37,430 bases of DNA from assembly GCA_964617665.1 (NCBI GenBank), contig CAZUAH010000081.1, positions 1 to 37,430 of the forward strand, read 5' to 3'. The notes below the pieces were generated by a model. It saw only the letters and a list, made by a program, of their open reading frames with translations, ran no database searches and had not been told where the DNA came from. Shown here piece by piece: positions 24,410 to 32,824 of this stretch. This DNA is from JADHUC01 sp964617665. GTDB taxonomy: Bacteria; Planctomycetota; Planctomycetia; Pirellulales; Pirellulaceae. Position 1 is the first letter of the stretch; every line of letters begins with the position of its first letter. The position numbers were made by a program, and so were the translations under genes.

Positions 24410-25726
24410 CTATAGGCTCCAGCCGTCGCGGTACTTCTTCCGAATGAACCGATCGGCCTCGGGGCAATTTGTGGCTTTCAGGTTTTCCGAATCCCAATCC
24501 AGTTTCTGCTTGACCCGGCAAGAGACAATCCCTGCGAGTATGTTCTCCGTCATTCTTCCCCCGTAGTCGAAGTTGCACAGTGTGGGTGCACCGGTCTTGG
24601 CGCCGTGTATCCATTCTTTGTGATGGCCGATGGAGCGGGGGATCGACGGTTCGGGCGGTTCAAAATCCTCGAACTGCTTCTTCGGCAAGAGCACGTGCCT
24701 GCTGTAGTTGGCAAGCAGTTGGCCATTGTCTCCGTTGAACAGCATTCCCAGGCCACCCCACTTTTCGAGATCCACGTCCGGAGGCGACTCCGGCTTCTTG
24801 CCGCCGTCGTGCCAGTGCACAGTCACTGGCGGACGGTCCCCGCACGCCGGGTACTCCCACCGAATCGAAAGCCATTCTGGGTAGACCTCGGGATAGCCGC
24901 CCTTTGGATCCGAGTCGGCCTCGACCGTGGTGGCAATTCCCAGATCCAACGCCCAGCAAGCCAGATCGATGATATGTGGCCCCATTCCGCCGATGGTGCC
25001 GTTGCCGAAGTCCCACCACTTGTCCCACCACAGGCAACCGCCACTAAAGTACGTGGGGTGATAGGGACGCTCGGGCGCTGGCCCCAGCCACAAGTCCCAA
25101 TGCAGATTTGACGGCACGGGATGTTTGTCCTCGGGCCGGTGTCGCGGGCCTAGCGGCACTCGGTTGCACCAGTTATGGACCTCGCGAATGGTGCCAATTG
25201 CCCCGGCGCGAATCAGTTCCACAACGCGACGAAAGTTCTCGCCCGCGTGGATTTGAGTGCCTTGTTGTGTGGCCACTCTGTCCTTAACTTGCAAGTACGC
25301 CTGGCGGACGGCCTGGGCCTCTTCCGGCGTGTGCGCGATCGGCTTTTCGCAGTACACGTGCAACTCGCGCCGCAACGCCCCGACACTGACCAAGGCGTGC
25401 GTGTGTTCGGTTGTGCTGCACACGACCGCGTCTAGGTCCCTCTGGTCGAGCATCTTACGCCAGTCGTTGTGCGTTTTGGCGTTGGGGAATCGCTTGGCTG
25501 CGCCGGCCAGTTTGTTGTCGTCCACGTCACACAAAGCGACAATGTTTTCGCTGGCGACGCTATTCATGTTGCCGCCCCCGCGTCCGGCCACGCCCACGAT
25601 GCCGATGTTCAGCTTCTCGTTAGGCGATTCGCCGTTGGCCAAGACCCGACTGCCGACCACCATTGCACCGGCCCCGGCCAAAGTCGTTCGCTTGAGGAAT
25701 TCACGCCGATTCGTTTGTCCGTTCAT
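24410..25726 (-). CDS. Tat-exported Gfo/Idh/MocA oxidoreductase
   Basis: A 438-residue NAD(P)-type oxidoreductase. It has a twin-arginine signal (TNRREFLKRT, R7-R8) followed by a hydrophobic Ala/Gly/Val stretch (14-30), so it is exported folded, with cofactor. The Rossmann motif GIVGVAGRGGG (42-52) is followed by the family signature CEKP (126-129). A C-terminal beta-sheet domain contains WWDFGNGTIGGMGPHIIDLACW, with the histidine expected at the active site. AAGGAG lies 7 bases ahead of ATG 25726. Family members oxidise or epimerise sugars and polyols (inositol, glucose) with bound or free NAD(P). The substrate here is not known. It is second in the leftward cluster, 26 bp after the URO-D gene; a second copy of the family is at 29417 in the divergent operon. 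Confidence 0.9.
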   Translation of the reverse strand: MNGQTNRREFLKRTTLAGAGAMVVGSRVLANGESPNEKLNIGIVGVAGRGGGNMNSVASENIVALCDVDDNKLAGAAKRFPNAKTHNDWRKMLDQRDLDAVVCSTTEHTHALVSVGALRRELHVYCEKPIAHTPEEAQAVRQAYLQVKDRVATQQGTQIHAGENFRRVVELIRAGAIGTIREVHNWCNRVPLGPRHRPEDKHPVPSNLHWDLWLGPAPERPYHPTYFSGGCLWWDKWWDFGNGTIGGMGPHIIDLACWALDLGIATTVEADSDPKGGYPEVYPEWLSIRWEYPACGDRPPVTVHWHDGGKKPESPPDVDLEKWGGLGMLFNGDNGQLLANYSRHVLLPKKQFEDFEPPEPSIPRSIGHHKEWIHGAKTGAPTLCNFDYGGRMTENILAGIVSCRVKQKLDWDSENLKATNCPEADRFIRKKYRDGWSL

Positions 25727-25752
25727 CGACTGTCTCCTTGCTGTGCAAGTGG

Positions 25753-26913
25753 TTATTGTGACGCTGCCTCAAAAAGAGCCTCAAGGTTCTCAAAAGGTAT
25801 CTCTGGAGTCAAAACGTTTGCAGGACTAATGATGTAGCCGCCTCCGTGAGGGCTGCCGAATAAGTCTATCAAACGGCGGACCTCGTCTCCGACCTGTTGC
25901 GGCGTCCCGCGGCAGAGCAACTGCTGTAGATCTATCGCACCGCAAAACGAAACCCGACCTCCGAACTGCTGGGCAAGCTGCATCATGTCCATCGCGCCGG
26001 GTTGCATTGGGTCAAGGACGTCCATGCCAATGTCTATCAGATCTCCCACGATACCCAGCACGTTTCCGCAACTGTGGAACACCACGTCCATCCTGTAACG
26101 ATGGGCTTCTTCAAAAAACGCGGTGTAGTAAGGTTTGAAGAAACTCCGCCACATCTCGGGTGAGATCATCAGCCCGGTTTGGCTTCCCCAATCGTCGGTC
26201 AGGAAGACGGCATCTGCACCAAGTTCGCCCCATGCGCGGATCAGTTTCGATGTGTACCCGGCAATCGCATCCAATAGCCGTCTCATTTCATGCTCGTGTG
26301 TGTAGAAGCCGCTGAACGTGTCCATCATGCCACGCACAGCATGCAGTCGCTCGAACAGCGCAAAGTGAATCGTACCCATGCAGTACCGCGTCGCACTGTG
26401 TTGTGCAAACGCGGCTGCGCCAGCGTCCAGCCGCCCCGGAGCCTGGGGATCGGGTAGCCAACGGTCGAGGTATTCATCCAACTCCGACCAGTCTTTCAGC
26501 GGATAATCGACAGGCGTAGCCCCCACGCCACCGACTGCATGCGCCCATCGCGTTCCCCACTCGTCCACCCACTCGGCGTCCCGCATCGCCACCTCGATCG
26601 GATCGATTCTGGGCTCCTGGCCGGTAGCTTGATACCCGATCCAGAGGTCGTAAGGCACAATGCGGATGGCATCGTCCGGATAGCGACAGAAGAGATCGGC
26701 CAATCGATCGCCATGACGCAGGATGATGTCTGGCGACAAACGCTTGAGCCACACTGGGCATCGCCCTGAGCCTTCACGGCGAACTGCCTCCTTCACCCAA
26801 TCTCTGCTGGGCGGCGCGGCCAGCAGTTCCGCATTGACGCGCTCTTCAAACCGCGAGAGTGCGGCCTGCATCTCGGGGATCGACAACGAGGAATAGTCGT
26901 CGTTGGAGTTCAT
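25753..26913 (-). CDS. Uroporphyrinogen-decarboxylase family protein (URO-D/MtaA-like)
   Basis: A 386-residue (beta/alpha)8 protein of the superfamily that contains HemE and the corrinoid methyltransferases MtaA, MtbA and CmuA. The HxC zinc motif H280-S-C282 (VVFHSCGN) and C324 (SFCGAID) are seen. In MtaA-type proteins a third cysteine lies just before the C-terminal TPxEN; here that place reads SPANVLTPEIPFEN, so the third Cys is Ala or Asn. HemE uses different residues (an N-terminal Arg pair and Asp), which I do not see. It is therefore likely a catabolic URO-D-like protein, not a haem enzyme. GAAGGAA lies 8 bases ahead of ATG 26913. It is the first gene of the leftward cluster, directly behind a promoter candidate. 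Such genes are frequent next to sugar oxidoreductases in planctomycetes, but their reaction is not established. Confidence 0.82.
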   Translation of the reverse strand: MNSNDDYSSLSIPEMQAALSRFEERVNAELLAAPPSRDWVKEAVRREGSGRCPVWLKRLSPDIILRHGDRLADLFCRYPDDAIRIVPYDLWIGYQATGQEPRIDPIEVAMRDAEWVDEWGTRWAHAVGGVGATPVDYPLKDWSELDEYLDRWLPDPQAPGRLDAGAAAFAQHSATRYCMGTIHFALFERLHAVRGMMDTFSGFYTHEHEMRRLLDAIAGYTSKLIRAWGELGADAVFLTDDWGSQTGLMISPEMWRSFFKPYYTAFFEEAHRYRMDVVFHSCGNVLGIVGDLIDIGMDVLDPMQPGAMDMMQLAQQFGGRVSFCGAIDLQQLLCRGTPQQVGDEVRRLIDLFGSPHGGGYIISPANVLTPEIPFENLEALFEAASQ

Positions 26914-26959
26914 CAGCGTGTTCCTTCGGTACGTCTATTCACTTTGCCACATGCCGATG

Positions 26960-26987
26960 ATCCTAACGCTTCTGCGGACGTGGTCAA
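26960..26987 (-). promoter_or_regulatory. Promoter candidate of the leftward catabolic cluster
   Basis: Minus strand: TTGACC (26987-26982, 5/6), 16-bp spacer, TAGGAT (26965-26960, 4/6). It would give a leader of about 40 nt before the URO-D start at 26913. Confidence 0.35.
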
Positions 26988-27063
26988 GCTTGTCCGTGAG
27001 ACGCTGGCCAACAAGAGCTAATAACGGGGCCGGACATTACAGACCGAATTAGGCAGAATTTGA

Positions 27064-27093
27064 TTGACGCCTGTCCCACGGCCACGCTATTTT
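27064..27093 (+). promoter_or_regulatory. Promoter candidate of the rightward catabolic cluster
   Basis: TTGACG (27064-27069, 5/6), 18-bp spacer, TATTTT (27088-27093, 4/6), about 60 bp ahead of ATG 27154. It faces the leftward promoter candidate about 77 bp away, so one regulator could control both. No regulator gene is nearby. Confidence 0.3.
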
Positions 27094-27153
27094 GAGGAAC
27101 GCACAGCCGTGACGATTGTACTTTCCGTTGATCTCAGCTTTGCGTGATGCCGC

Positions 27154-28734
27154 ATGACGAGCCACAGCATATCCTCAGCCCATCGGACGCTCTCGTTCAG
27201 TTTTGTTCTCGTTCTCGGCACGACGGTGTTGTTTCCGACGACAACTTCGGCGGATGCCTTGATCGAATTGACGGTTCGGAAACGTGACCGGGCGGACGAA
27301 TCGATCAAGAAGGCGGTGAGGCTTGATCCGGCGAAGTCGGCAGTCGTTGTGATCGACATGTGGGACCGCCATTGGTGCAGGACCTATACCGAACGAGTCG
27401 GAAACCTGGTCCCACGGATGAATCACACATTAGTGGCGGCAAGGAAGCTGGGGATTCAGGTAGTCTTCGCACCATCCGACACGACGGATTTCTACAAGGA
27501 TTCTCCGCAGCGCAAAGCCGTGCAGGCCATCCCGCAGCATGCGGCACCGAAAACGATCGGCTTTCAGGCTCCGCGGCCTCCCGGCCCCACGGATCACTGC
27601 GAGTGCGGTCCGCAGGAACCATGTGGCAAAGGACGGGCGTGGAGCCGTCAACACGCGAATTTGAAGATCGAAGAAGGCGATTTGATCGGCGACTGCAACA
27701 ATGGCGGCGAGCTGTTGAGTCTTTGTAGCGAGCGTGGGATCGACACGCTGCTGTACATGGGCGTGGCTAGCAATATGTGCGTCCAGTACCGGAGCTTTGG
27801 CATCCGCAACATGAAGAATCACGGCTTGCGTGTGATCGTCGTCCGCGATCTGGTCGAAGCGATCACTGCCAACGGCATTGGGCCGGACGGAAAACCAGAC
27901 CCCAATTTCACCCCGGCTAAAGGCAGTGCTCGGGTTGAACGGCACATCGAGCAGCACATCGCTTCGACCGTGGAGAGTCGTCAGCTGATTCAAGCGGCTG
28001 GAATAGGCCATGAGGACCCGCGACCGCACATCGTGTTCGTCGTCGCGGAACAGGAGTACGACACCGACAGAACACTAGCCGCATTTGCCGAGAAGTACCT
28101 CGACGACGCCTTCCGGTGCACATTTTGCTTTGCCAAAGGCGACACCGGAGCCGATCGAAACAACGTGCCCGGCTTGGATGCACTGTACGACGCGGATCTG
28201 ATGGTCCTGTCTATGCGACGTCGCGCGTTGCCGGTGTCACAAATGGACCATCTGGAACGATACATCCGTTCGGGCAAACCGCTGGTAGGCGTTCGGACTA
28301 GCATCGTACCGTTCCAAGTGCACGAGCCCGTACCGGCCGGCCACGTCAGCTGGCGTGACTTCGACCGAGAGGTCCTGAAGTGCCACTACCAGGGTTACGA
28401 TAGCCGGTCACGAAACACAGGTTGTGACGTGGCAGTGGCGCCCGATGCGGCAGGTCATCCGGCTGTCAAGAGAATGACAGCGACAGAGTTTCACAGTGCG
28501 AGTTGGCTGTATCGAATGGAACCAGTGGCCAGCGTGGTAACCACTCTGATGACGGGACGCTGGTCGGAAGACGAACCGGCGTACCCGGTTGCCTGGACCA
28601 CCACGTACAACGATGGTCGGGTCTTCTTTGCTACATTGGGGCATCCCAGTGACTTCAAAAAGAGTACATTCAACGAACTCCTATTGGGCGGGATCCATTG
28701 GGCCCTGGCTTCTCGGGCGCGTCTAGACAAGTAG
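27154..28734 (+). CDS. Secreted isochorismatase-like hydrolase fused to ThuA-like domain
   Basis: A 526-residue protein with a signal peptide (hydrophobic about 15-30, likely cut near SADA at 32-35). Residues 58-285 are an isochorismatase/cysteine-hydrolase domain: D68 in VVIDMWD and nucleophile C209 in VASNMCV are conserved; a catalytic Lys cannot be placed with certainty. Such enzymes cleave amides or vinyl ethers of small molecules. Residues 291-520 match the ThuA-like (GATase-1-like) domain: PHIVFVVAEQEY, DADLMVLSMRRR, SGKPLVGVRTS. ThuA domains are widespread in planctomycete sugar gene sets, and in rhizobia ThuA/ThuB oxidise trehalose. No Shine-Dalgarno is seen ahead of ATG 27154. The gene is 32 bp before the HEAT-protein gene, and is first in the rightward operon. 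The fusion combines two fold families not normally in one chain. Confidence 0.85.
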   Translation: MTSHSISSAHRTLSFSFVLVLGTTVLFPTTTSADALIELTVRKRDRADESIKKAVRLDPAKSAVVVIDMWDRHWCRTYTERVGNLVPRMNHTLVAARKLGIQVVFAPSDTTDFYKDSPQRKAVQAIPQHAAPKTIGFQAPRPPGPTDHCECGPQEPCGKGRAWSRQHANLKIEEGDLIGDCNNGGELLSLCSERGIDTLLYMGVASNMCVQYRSFGIRNMKNHGLRVIVVRDLVEAITANGIGPDGKPDPNFTPAKGSARVERHIEQHIASTVESRQLIQAAGIGHEDPRPHIVFVVAEQEYDTDRTLAAFAEKYLDDAFRCTFCFAKGDTGADRNNVPGLDALYDADLMVLSMRRRALPVSQMDHLERYIRSGKPLVGVRTSIVPFQVHEPVPAGHVSWRDFDREVLKCHYQGYDSRSRNTGCDVAVAPDAAGHPAVKRMTATEFHSASWLYRMEPVASVVTTLMTGRWSEDEPAYPVAWTTTYNDGRVFFATLGHPSDFKKSTFNELLLGGIHWALASRARLDK

Positions 28735-28766
28735 ATCGAACCTCGATTTGGAATAGGTACTGAATC

Positions 28767-29330
28767 ATGACCATCCAAGACCTAATTGCTGGAATTCGGA
28801 GTGAAGACGCCAGCACGCGTTGTGCCGTGTGGCTACGTGCAGTAGATCTCGGCGCGTCGGCCGTAAAGCCGCTCGCCGCTGTGATGGGCGAACCCGACGT
28901 GAACCAGGAGGTGGCCAGGGCCGCGAAGAACGGAATGTGGACCGTCGTTCGCAGTGCATGGCCCCCTGGTACCGACGCCGCCGACAGATCGGTTGTATCG
29001 GCCTTGATCGAGCTTTTGCGGGGCGAGCAGCCGGACGCGGTCCGTCGCGAAACGCTGTGGATGCTGTCGGAGATCGGCGGCGACGAGTCGGTCGAGCCAA
29101 TCGCTGGACTGGTGACAAGCGGGCAACTGCGCGAGGATGCGCGGTGTGCATTGGAACGGATACCCGGCGAGAAATCCCTCGATGCCCTCAAACAAGCGTT
29201 CGACGCCGCGCCGGAGGATTTCAAGACCAACTTGGCGCAGTCGTTGCGGGCAAGGGGCGAGACGGTCGACGGCGTGCCGTGCCGCAAGCTAACTCCGGTC
29301 TACAAGACTGCGGTGGATGCGGAACGTTGA
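28767..29330 (+). CDS. HEAT-repeat protein
   Basis: A 187-residue cytoplasmic alpha-helical protein with three to four HEAT repeats (e.g. VSALIELLRGEQPDAV, RETLWMLSEIGGDESV, EPIAGLVTSGQLRED, LKQAFDAAPEDF), with no signal, membrane segment or catalytic motif. The helical periodicity is close to that of PBS-lyase-type HEAT repeats. HEAT proteins usually bridge partners. Its position between the secreted isochorismatase-ThuA gene (32 bp before) and the Tat oxidoreductase (86 bp after) suggests co-transcription, but its partner is unknown. ATG 28767 is chosen because the first repeat begins immediately. Confidence 0.7.
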   Translation: MTIQDLIAGIRSEDASTRCAVWLRAVDLGASAVKPLAAVMGEPDVNQEVARAAKNGMWTVVRSAWPPGTDAADRSVVSALIELLRGEQPDAVRRETLWMLSEIGGDESVEPIAGLVTSGQLREDARCALERIPGEKSLDALKQAFDAAPEDFKTNLAQSLRARGETVDGVPCRKLTPVYKTAVDAER

Positions 29331-29373
29331 CTTGAAGCGGCGGGACGTCCGGCCGAACGGCTCAGAAGAGTCG

Positions 29374-29395
29374 TCCTGCAAGGATACGTGTCCTT
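29374..29395 (+). repeat. Overlapping hairpin-forming sequence before the second oxidoreductase gene
   Basis: The segment TCCT-gca-AGGA (29374-29384) and AAGGATACGTGTCCTT (29380-29395) share the AAGGA. The AGGA arm can pair with the TCCT on either side, so two hairpins exclude each other. The second is a 16-bp near-palindrome with two positions forming G-U. It sits about 20 bases before the ATG 29417, just ahead of its GAGGAAT ribosome site. Confidence 0.3.
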
Positions 29396-29416
29396 CAATC
29401 ATGAGGAATACCTTCT

Positions 29417-30706
29417 ATGCATAAGGCAAGTCGAAGACATTTTCTCGCTGCCGCGGGCGCGGCTGCAGGTGCTCCGGCCTTGATACCCGCCAGTGCATTT
29501 GGCGCCAACGATCGATTGAACGTCGGTCATATCGGGGTTGGCGGCAGGGCTGGAGCTCTGCTGCAGTATGACTTGACGCTGCAGCGGACCGGGCTCTCGC
29601 AGGTCGTGGCATTGTGCGACATTGACGGGCGACGGCTCGCACAGGCCGCCAAGGGTGTGTCGGGGGCGGCGTCCTATTTCGACTATCGCGAAATGCTCCA
29701 ACGCGAGGACATCGACGCGGTGATGATCGGCACGCCCGATCATTTGCATTCCGTGCAGACCGTCCACGCTTGCGAATCGGGCAAACACGTCTATGTCGAA
29801 AAACCTTCGTCGGTCACGATCCAGGAAGGCAACGCCATGATCACCGCGGCACGCAAGCACAATCGTGTCGTTCAGGTCGGTTCCCAGGCACGCTCTGCAG
29901 AACCGGCTCACCATGCCTGCACCTTCATCCGCAACGGAATGCTCGGTAGGGTGAAGAGCGTGAGTTGCTGGCACACGCTGAATCCGACCGCGCGTCCGAA
30001 TCCCGATACGCCGCCTCCGTCGGAACGGTTCTGGGACATGTGGCAGGGACCGATGCGTTCGCGGCCGCACAACACCAATTTCTATCCAGGCAAGTTTCGC
30101 TTCATCCTGGAATCCGGCGGCGGTGTGATCCGCGATCGTGGAGCGCATGTATTCAGTATTATTCGCTGGTGTATGGATGCCGACGACCAGCAACCCGTGA
30201 GTGTCGAGGCCAAAGGCATTCCGCCCAAGCAAGGTCTGTTTGACTGCCCGGTGGAAATGGAGGTGGTCTACACATTCAAAGATCCGGACTGGCAAGTCGT
30301 CTGGTCTCAGCCGGGCGAGCATCGCGGCTCGGGTGGGTTCGGCATGGTGTTCCACGGCGACAAAGACGAATTGGTCGTATGCCGCGACGGCACACGGATT
30401 CCTGCGGACGAAAAGGCGCGGAACTTCAAAGTGCCCGCTGGCGGTGTGGAAGTCTACCGCATGGACAAACACGCCGATTACAACGTGAATCACGTGGAGG
30501 ATTGGGTACAGGCCATCCTAACCGGGCGAAAACCGTGTATGCATATCGAGGCCGGTCACAACGCAGCGACCATGTGCATTATCGGCAATCTGGCCTACTT
30601 GCTCGGCAGAAAGCTCCACTGGGACGGCAAGAAGCGGTGTTTTGTGGACGACGCTCACGCAAACCGTCTATTGGGTACGCCGCAGCGTCATCCCTATCAC
30701 TTGTGA
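29417..30706 (+). CDS. Tat-exported Gfo/Idh/MocA oxidoreductase (second copy)
   Basis: A 429-residue oxidoreductase with a twin-arginine signal (SRRHFLAAAG, R6-R7; hydrophobic to about 28). Rossmann HIGVGGRAG (38-46), the signature VEKP (127-130), and the loop GGGVIRDRGAHVFSIIRW with its histidine are clear. Conserved WDMWQGPMR resembles many secreted planctomycete members. GAGGAAT stands about 9 bases ahead of ATG 29417. It has the same domain plan as the protein at 24410 but the sequences diverge strongly, so it is not a recent duplicate. Two exported members in divergent halves of one locus suggest successive oxidation or epimerisation steps outside the cytoplasm. Its stop overlaps the convergent YiiX-like stop by 10 bp. 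Confidence 0.9.
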   Translation: MHKASRRHFLAAAGAAAGAPALIPASAFGANDRLNVGHIGVGGRAGALLQYDLTLQRTGLSQVVALCDIDGRRLAQAAKGVSGAASYFDYREMLQREDIDAVMIGTPDHLHSVQTVHACESGKHVYVEKPSSVTIQEGNAMITAARKHNRVVQVGSQARSAEPAHHACTFIRNGMLGRVKSVSCWHTLNPTARPNPDTPPPSERFWDMWQGPMRSRPHNTNFYPGKFRFILESGGGVIRDRGAHVFSIIRWCMDADDQQPVSVEAKGIPPKQGLFDCPVEMEVVYTFKDPDWQVVWSQPGEHRGSGGFGMVFHGDKDELVVCRDGTRIPADEKARNFKVPAGGVEVYRMDKHADYNVNHVEDWVQAILTGRKPCMHIEAGHNAATMCIIGNLAYLLGRKLHWDGKKRCFVDDAHANRLLGTPQRHPYHL

Positions 30707-32061
30707 GCGCCTTCTCCCGCCTGCAGGACTTTCACAGCCGGATTGCCGATGACGATGCCTTTGGCCAGAGAAGGCGCGTATACGGCGACGGGCCGGAAAT
30801 TCGAGTTGTCGATCGCCATGTGGATCAGATCGCTGCCGGAAAGTGTAGGCCTGCCGGCGCGGACGGTGAGCGGGAGACTTACGTCGCCAATGCCTTCATA
30901 TGCGCGGTAGACCACTTCAGTACAAACCAGACGATCTGCACGGCGAAAATCGAAATCGAAATCGTACGCTTTGCCTTCGTGCGGCAGAATGCGTCCCAAC
31001 GCACAGCCAACATCGGACACTTGGAGCTTTGGCCGAAGAATGACGATCGAGTCCGACGCAAACGGCGAATCAAGCGTCCTGATCAGGACACCATCCTTCA
31101 TGGACTCGAAGACGCGGTCCTCATTGTCACCAGCCGCGTCCAACAGACGACGCCAGCGAGGTCGATGTTCGTCGTTGACACCGGCTTCCAGCGGCTGCAA
31201 TGAACCCACATCACCCAAGTACAATGCGGCATGCGGCCAGTAGCCCGGCAGAAAGTAGTTCGTCAGCGCATACTCTTTGCGAACGATTATTACATCGCCG
31301 GGAAGCAGCAACGACCGAACTCGGGACGCAACGTCCGCGGGCAACGAAGGTTGGTGGCCGAGTCGCACGTATTTGTCGGCCACGAGATTGCCTCCCCACT
31401 TCTGTAGGCCATACATAGCCCGCCCCAAGAGACTGCGGGCCAGTTTGCGAACAATTTGCGAGGCTCTCGTACGCAGTTTTGCACCAGCAAACTGCGAGAC
31501 GGAGACATCCAACCGGTGTCTCAGTCGCTCGATAATTTGCATCACCGGATCGAGTTGCGAATTGGCGGCCAACTCGCGTAACCGCGTCTCGTCTCCTTCG
31601 AAATACTCGATGGCGTGGTACAGGTGCCAGGCGTTGCGGGCACTGAGCAACGACTTCTGCACGTGATCGTAAACTCCGCCTTCGATGCCAAATTGCGGTA
31701 GCGGCTCGTTCAGTTTCTGTCTCACCAGCGGTCGGTCATGCACGGTGTCGCGCAGGAACCGAGCGGCGTCCACCAACAGCAACGCCGCCGCGAATGCGGT
31801 GAGAAATACTGCCGGGTGATCTTCGTCCATCGATTCCGCTTCCGTTCGGAACGACGTGATCAACTCGAACAGAGCGTTTCGAGTCTGCCAGTAGGAGACG
31901 AGCAGTCCCTGCGCAGCTTCCTCTTCATCTGGCGTAAAGTAACCGCGCTCGGATGCAGTGGCACGTTCCACAAGTTCACGCGCCGACTGCTTCAATTCCT
32001 CGAAGTAGGCAGCGAGATGGATGACACTGCGAATGCCGGAGGTAATCTCGGACGCGTTCAT
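30697..32061 (-). CDS. YiiX/YebB-like permuted papain-fold (NlpC/P60-type) cysteine hydrolase
   Basis: A 454-residue protein. Residues about 1-240 are an alpha-helical region of unknown fold, with no signal peptide. The C-terminal domain (about 250-430) matches circularly permuted NlpC/P60-like proteins such as YiiX: LLLPGDVIIVRKE, then H277 in GYWPHAALYLG, then C380 in DRLVCTEVVYRAY, with the order His then Cys typical of the permutation. These cleave peptide or ester/amide bonds at lipids or peptidoglycan. It lies 15 bp after the small membrane protein gene and is last in the leftward hisF/pilT series. It overlaps the convergent oxidoreductase stop by 10 bp. Its coupling to a PilT/PilB-like pair is unusual, since pilus operons do not usually contain such a hydrolase. 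Confidence 0.82.
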   Translation of the reverse strand: MNASEITSGIRSVIHLAAYFEELKQSARELVERATASERGYFTPDEEEAAQGLLVSYWQTRNALFELITSFRTEAESMDEDHPAVFLTAFAAALLLVDAARFLRDTVHDRPLVRQKLNEPLPQFGIEGGVYDHVQKSLLSARNAWHLYHAIEYFEGDETRLRELAANSQLDPVMQIIERLRHRLDVSVSQFAGAKLRTRASQIVRKLARSLLGRAMYGLQKWGGNLVADKYVRLGHQPSLPADVASRVRSLLLPGDVIIVRKEYALTNYFLPGYWPHAALYLGDVGSLQPLEAGVNDEHRPRWRRLLDAAGDNEDRVFESMKDGVLIRTLDSPFASDSIVILRPKLQVSDVGCALGRILPHEGKAYDFDFDFRRADRLVCTEVVYRAYEGIGDVSLPLTVRAGRPTLSGSDLIHMAIDNSNFRPVAVYAPSLAKGIVIGNPAVKVLQAGEGAHK

Positions 32062-32076
32062 GAATCGGCCCGCTCA

Positions 32077-32823
32077 TCAACCGTCGGAATCCGGATCAGC
32101 AATCTCCCGTACCCGCCAGCGTGCCTCGCCGTGGTGGGAGTCATACGCTCGAGTGACATGGATCAGGAACGAGAGAGTCTGCGACCGTCCATCGGCCTCG
32201 TAGTCGATTGCATAGCGTTGAACGATCAAGTCTATGCTCTCGCCGGACTCACGAATGGTGGAGACATCCTCGTCCGCTTCGAAACGGAGTTGGCCCTGCC
32301 GGCCCAGTTCGACAATCTCGCTGAGAGGCGATTGGCCAAAGAAGGATTCCTTGTCCTCTCTTGCCTCGCGCGTCGCCTCGTAGTAGTTCTGCAGGTTAGT
32401 ACCCAGTTTTTGACGGTCTAACTGCGGCAAATACATTTGGTGGGCTTCGCGCAGACGCCCTTCTCGCACCATTTCGATCCATTTACTCGTGTGCGGCCTG
32501 GCTTGTTGCCGAAGGGACCGCTGTCGGAAGAGATGGCCCGTGGTGGCTGATGTTAGGAAGAGCAAGCTGAGCGCCAAGCCGACTTGCGCCGCCTTGCGTC
32601 CCAATACGAGCGATTCCCCCTTGGAGATGATCCGCAATGCGACAATCGCCAGCGCCACTCCAACAATCGGAACGCACCACATGAGTTTATTGACAAACGC
32701 AGCGGCCGACAGTAACCCCAACAAAAGTGAAGCGATGGCTGTCCGGCTTACGGTCCGATAGTGGACTACGTTGTCTGCTTCGACAGAAGATAAAACGATG
32801 TGTGTCTCGCGTTTTTCGCTCAT
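32077..32823 (-). CDS. Small membrane protein with DUF4190-like N-terminus
   Basis: A 248-residue protein with three predicted membrane helices (about 27-44, 47-66, 79-97), in the pattern of DUF4190-type domains (LLGLLSAAAFV, VPIVGVALAIVALR, KAAQVGLALSLLFL). After residue 100 is a soluble helical region (100-248), probably cytoplasmic or periplasmic, with EARED and LIVQRYAIDYEADG segments. No enzyme motif is seen. ATG 32823 lies one base from the stop of the PilB-like gene (32825), which implies coupled expression. Its role may be to anchor or to pass signals for the ATPase pair, but no evidence fixes this. Confidence 0.7.
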   Translation of the reverse strand: MSEKRETHIVLSSVEADNVVHYRTVSRTAIASLLLGLLSAAAFVNKLMWCVPIVGVALAIVALRIISKGESLVLGRKAAQVGLALSLLFLTSATTGHLFRQRSLRQQARPHTSKWIEMVREGRLREAHQMYLPQLDRQKLGTNLQNYYEATREAREDKESFFGQSPLSEIVELGRQGQLRFEADEDVSTIRESGESIDLIVQRYAIDYEADGRSQTLSFLIHVTRAYDSHHGEARWRVREIADPDSDG

Positions 32824-32824
32824 G

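Noticed and set aside
29399..30493. Long open frame on the minus strand opposite the second Tat oxidoreductase
   Set aside because: Shadow of a well-supported gene; no domain or ribosome site.
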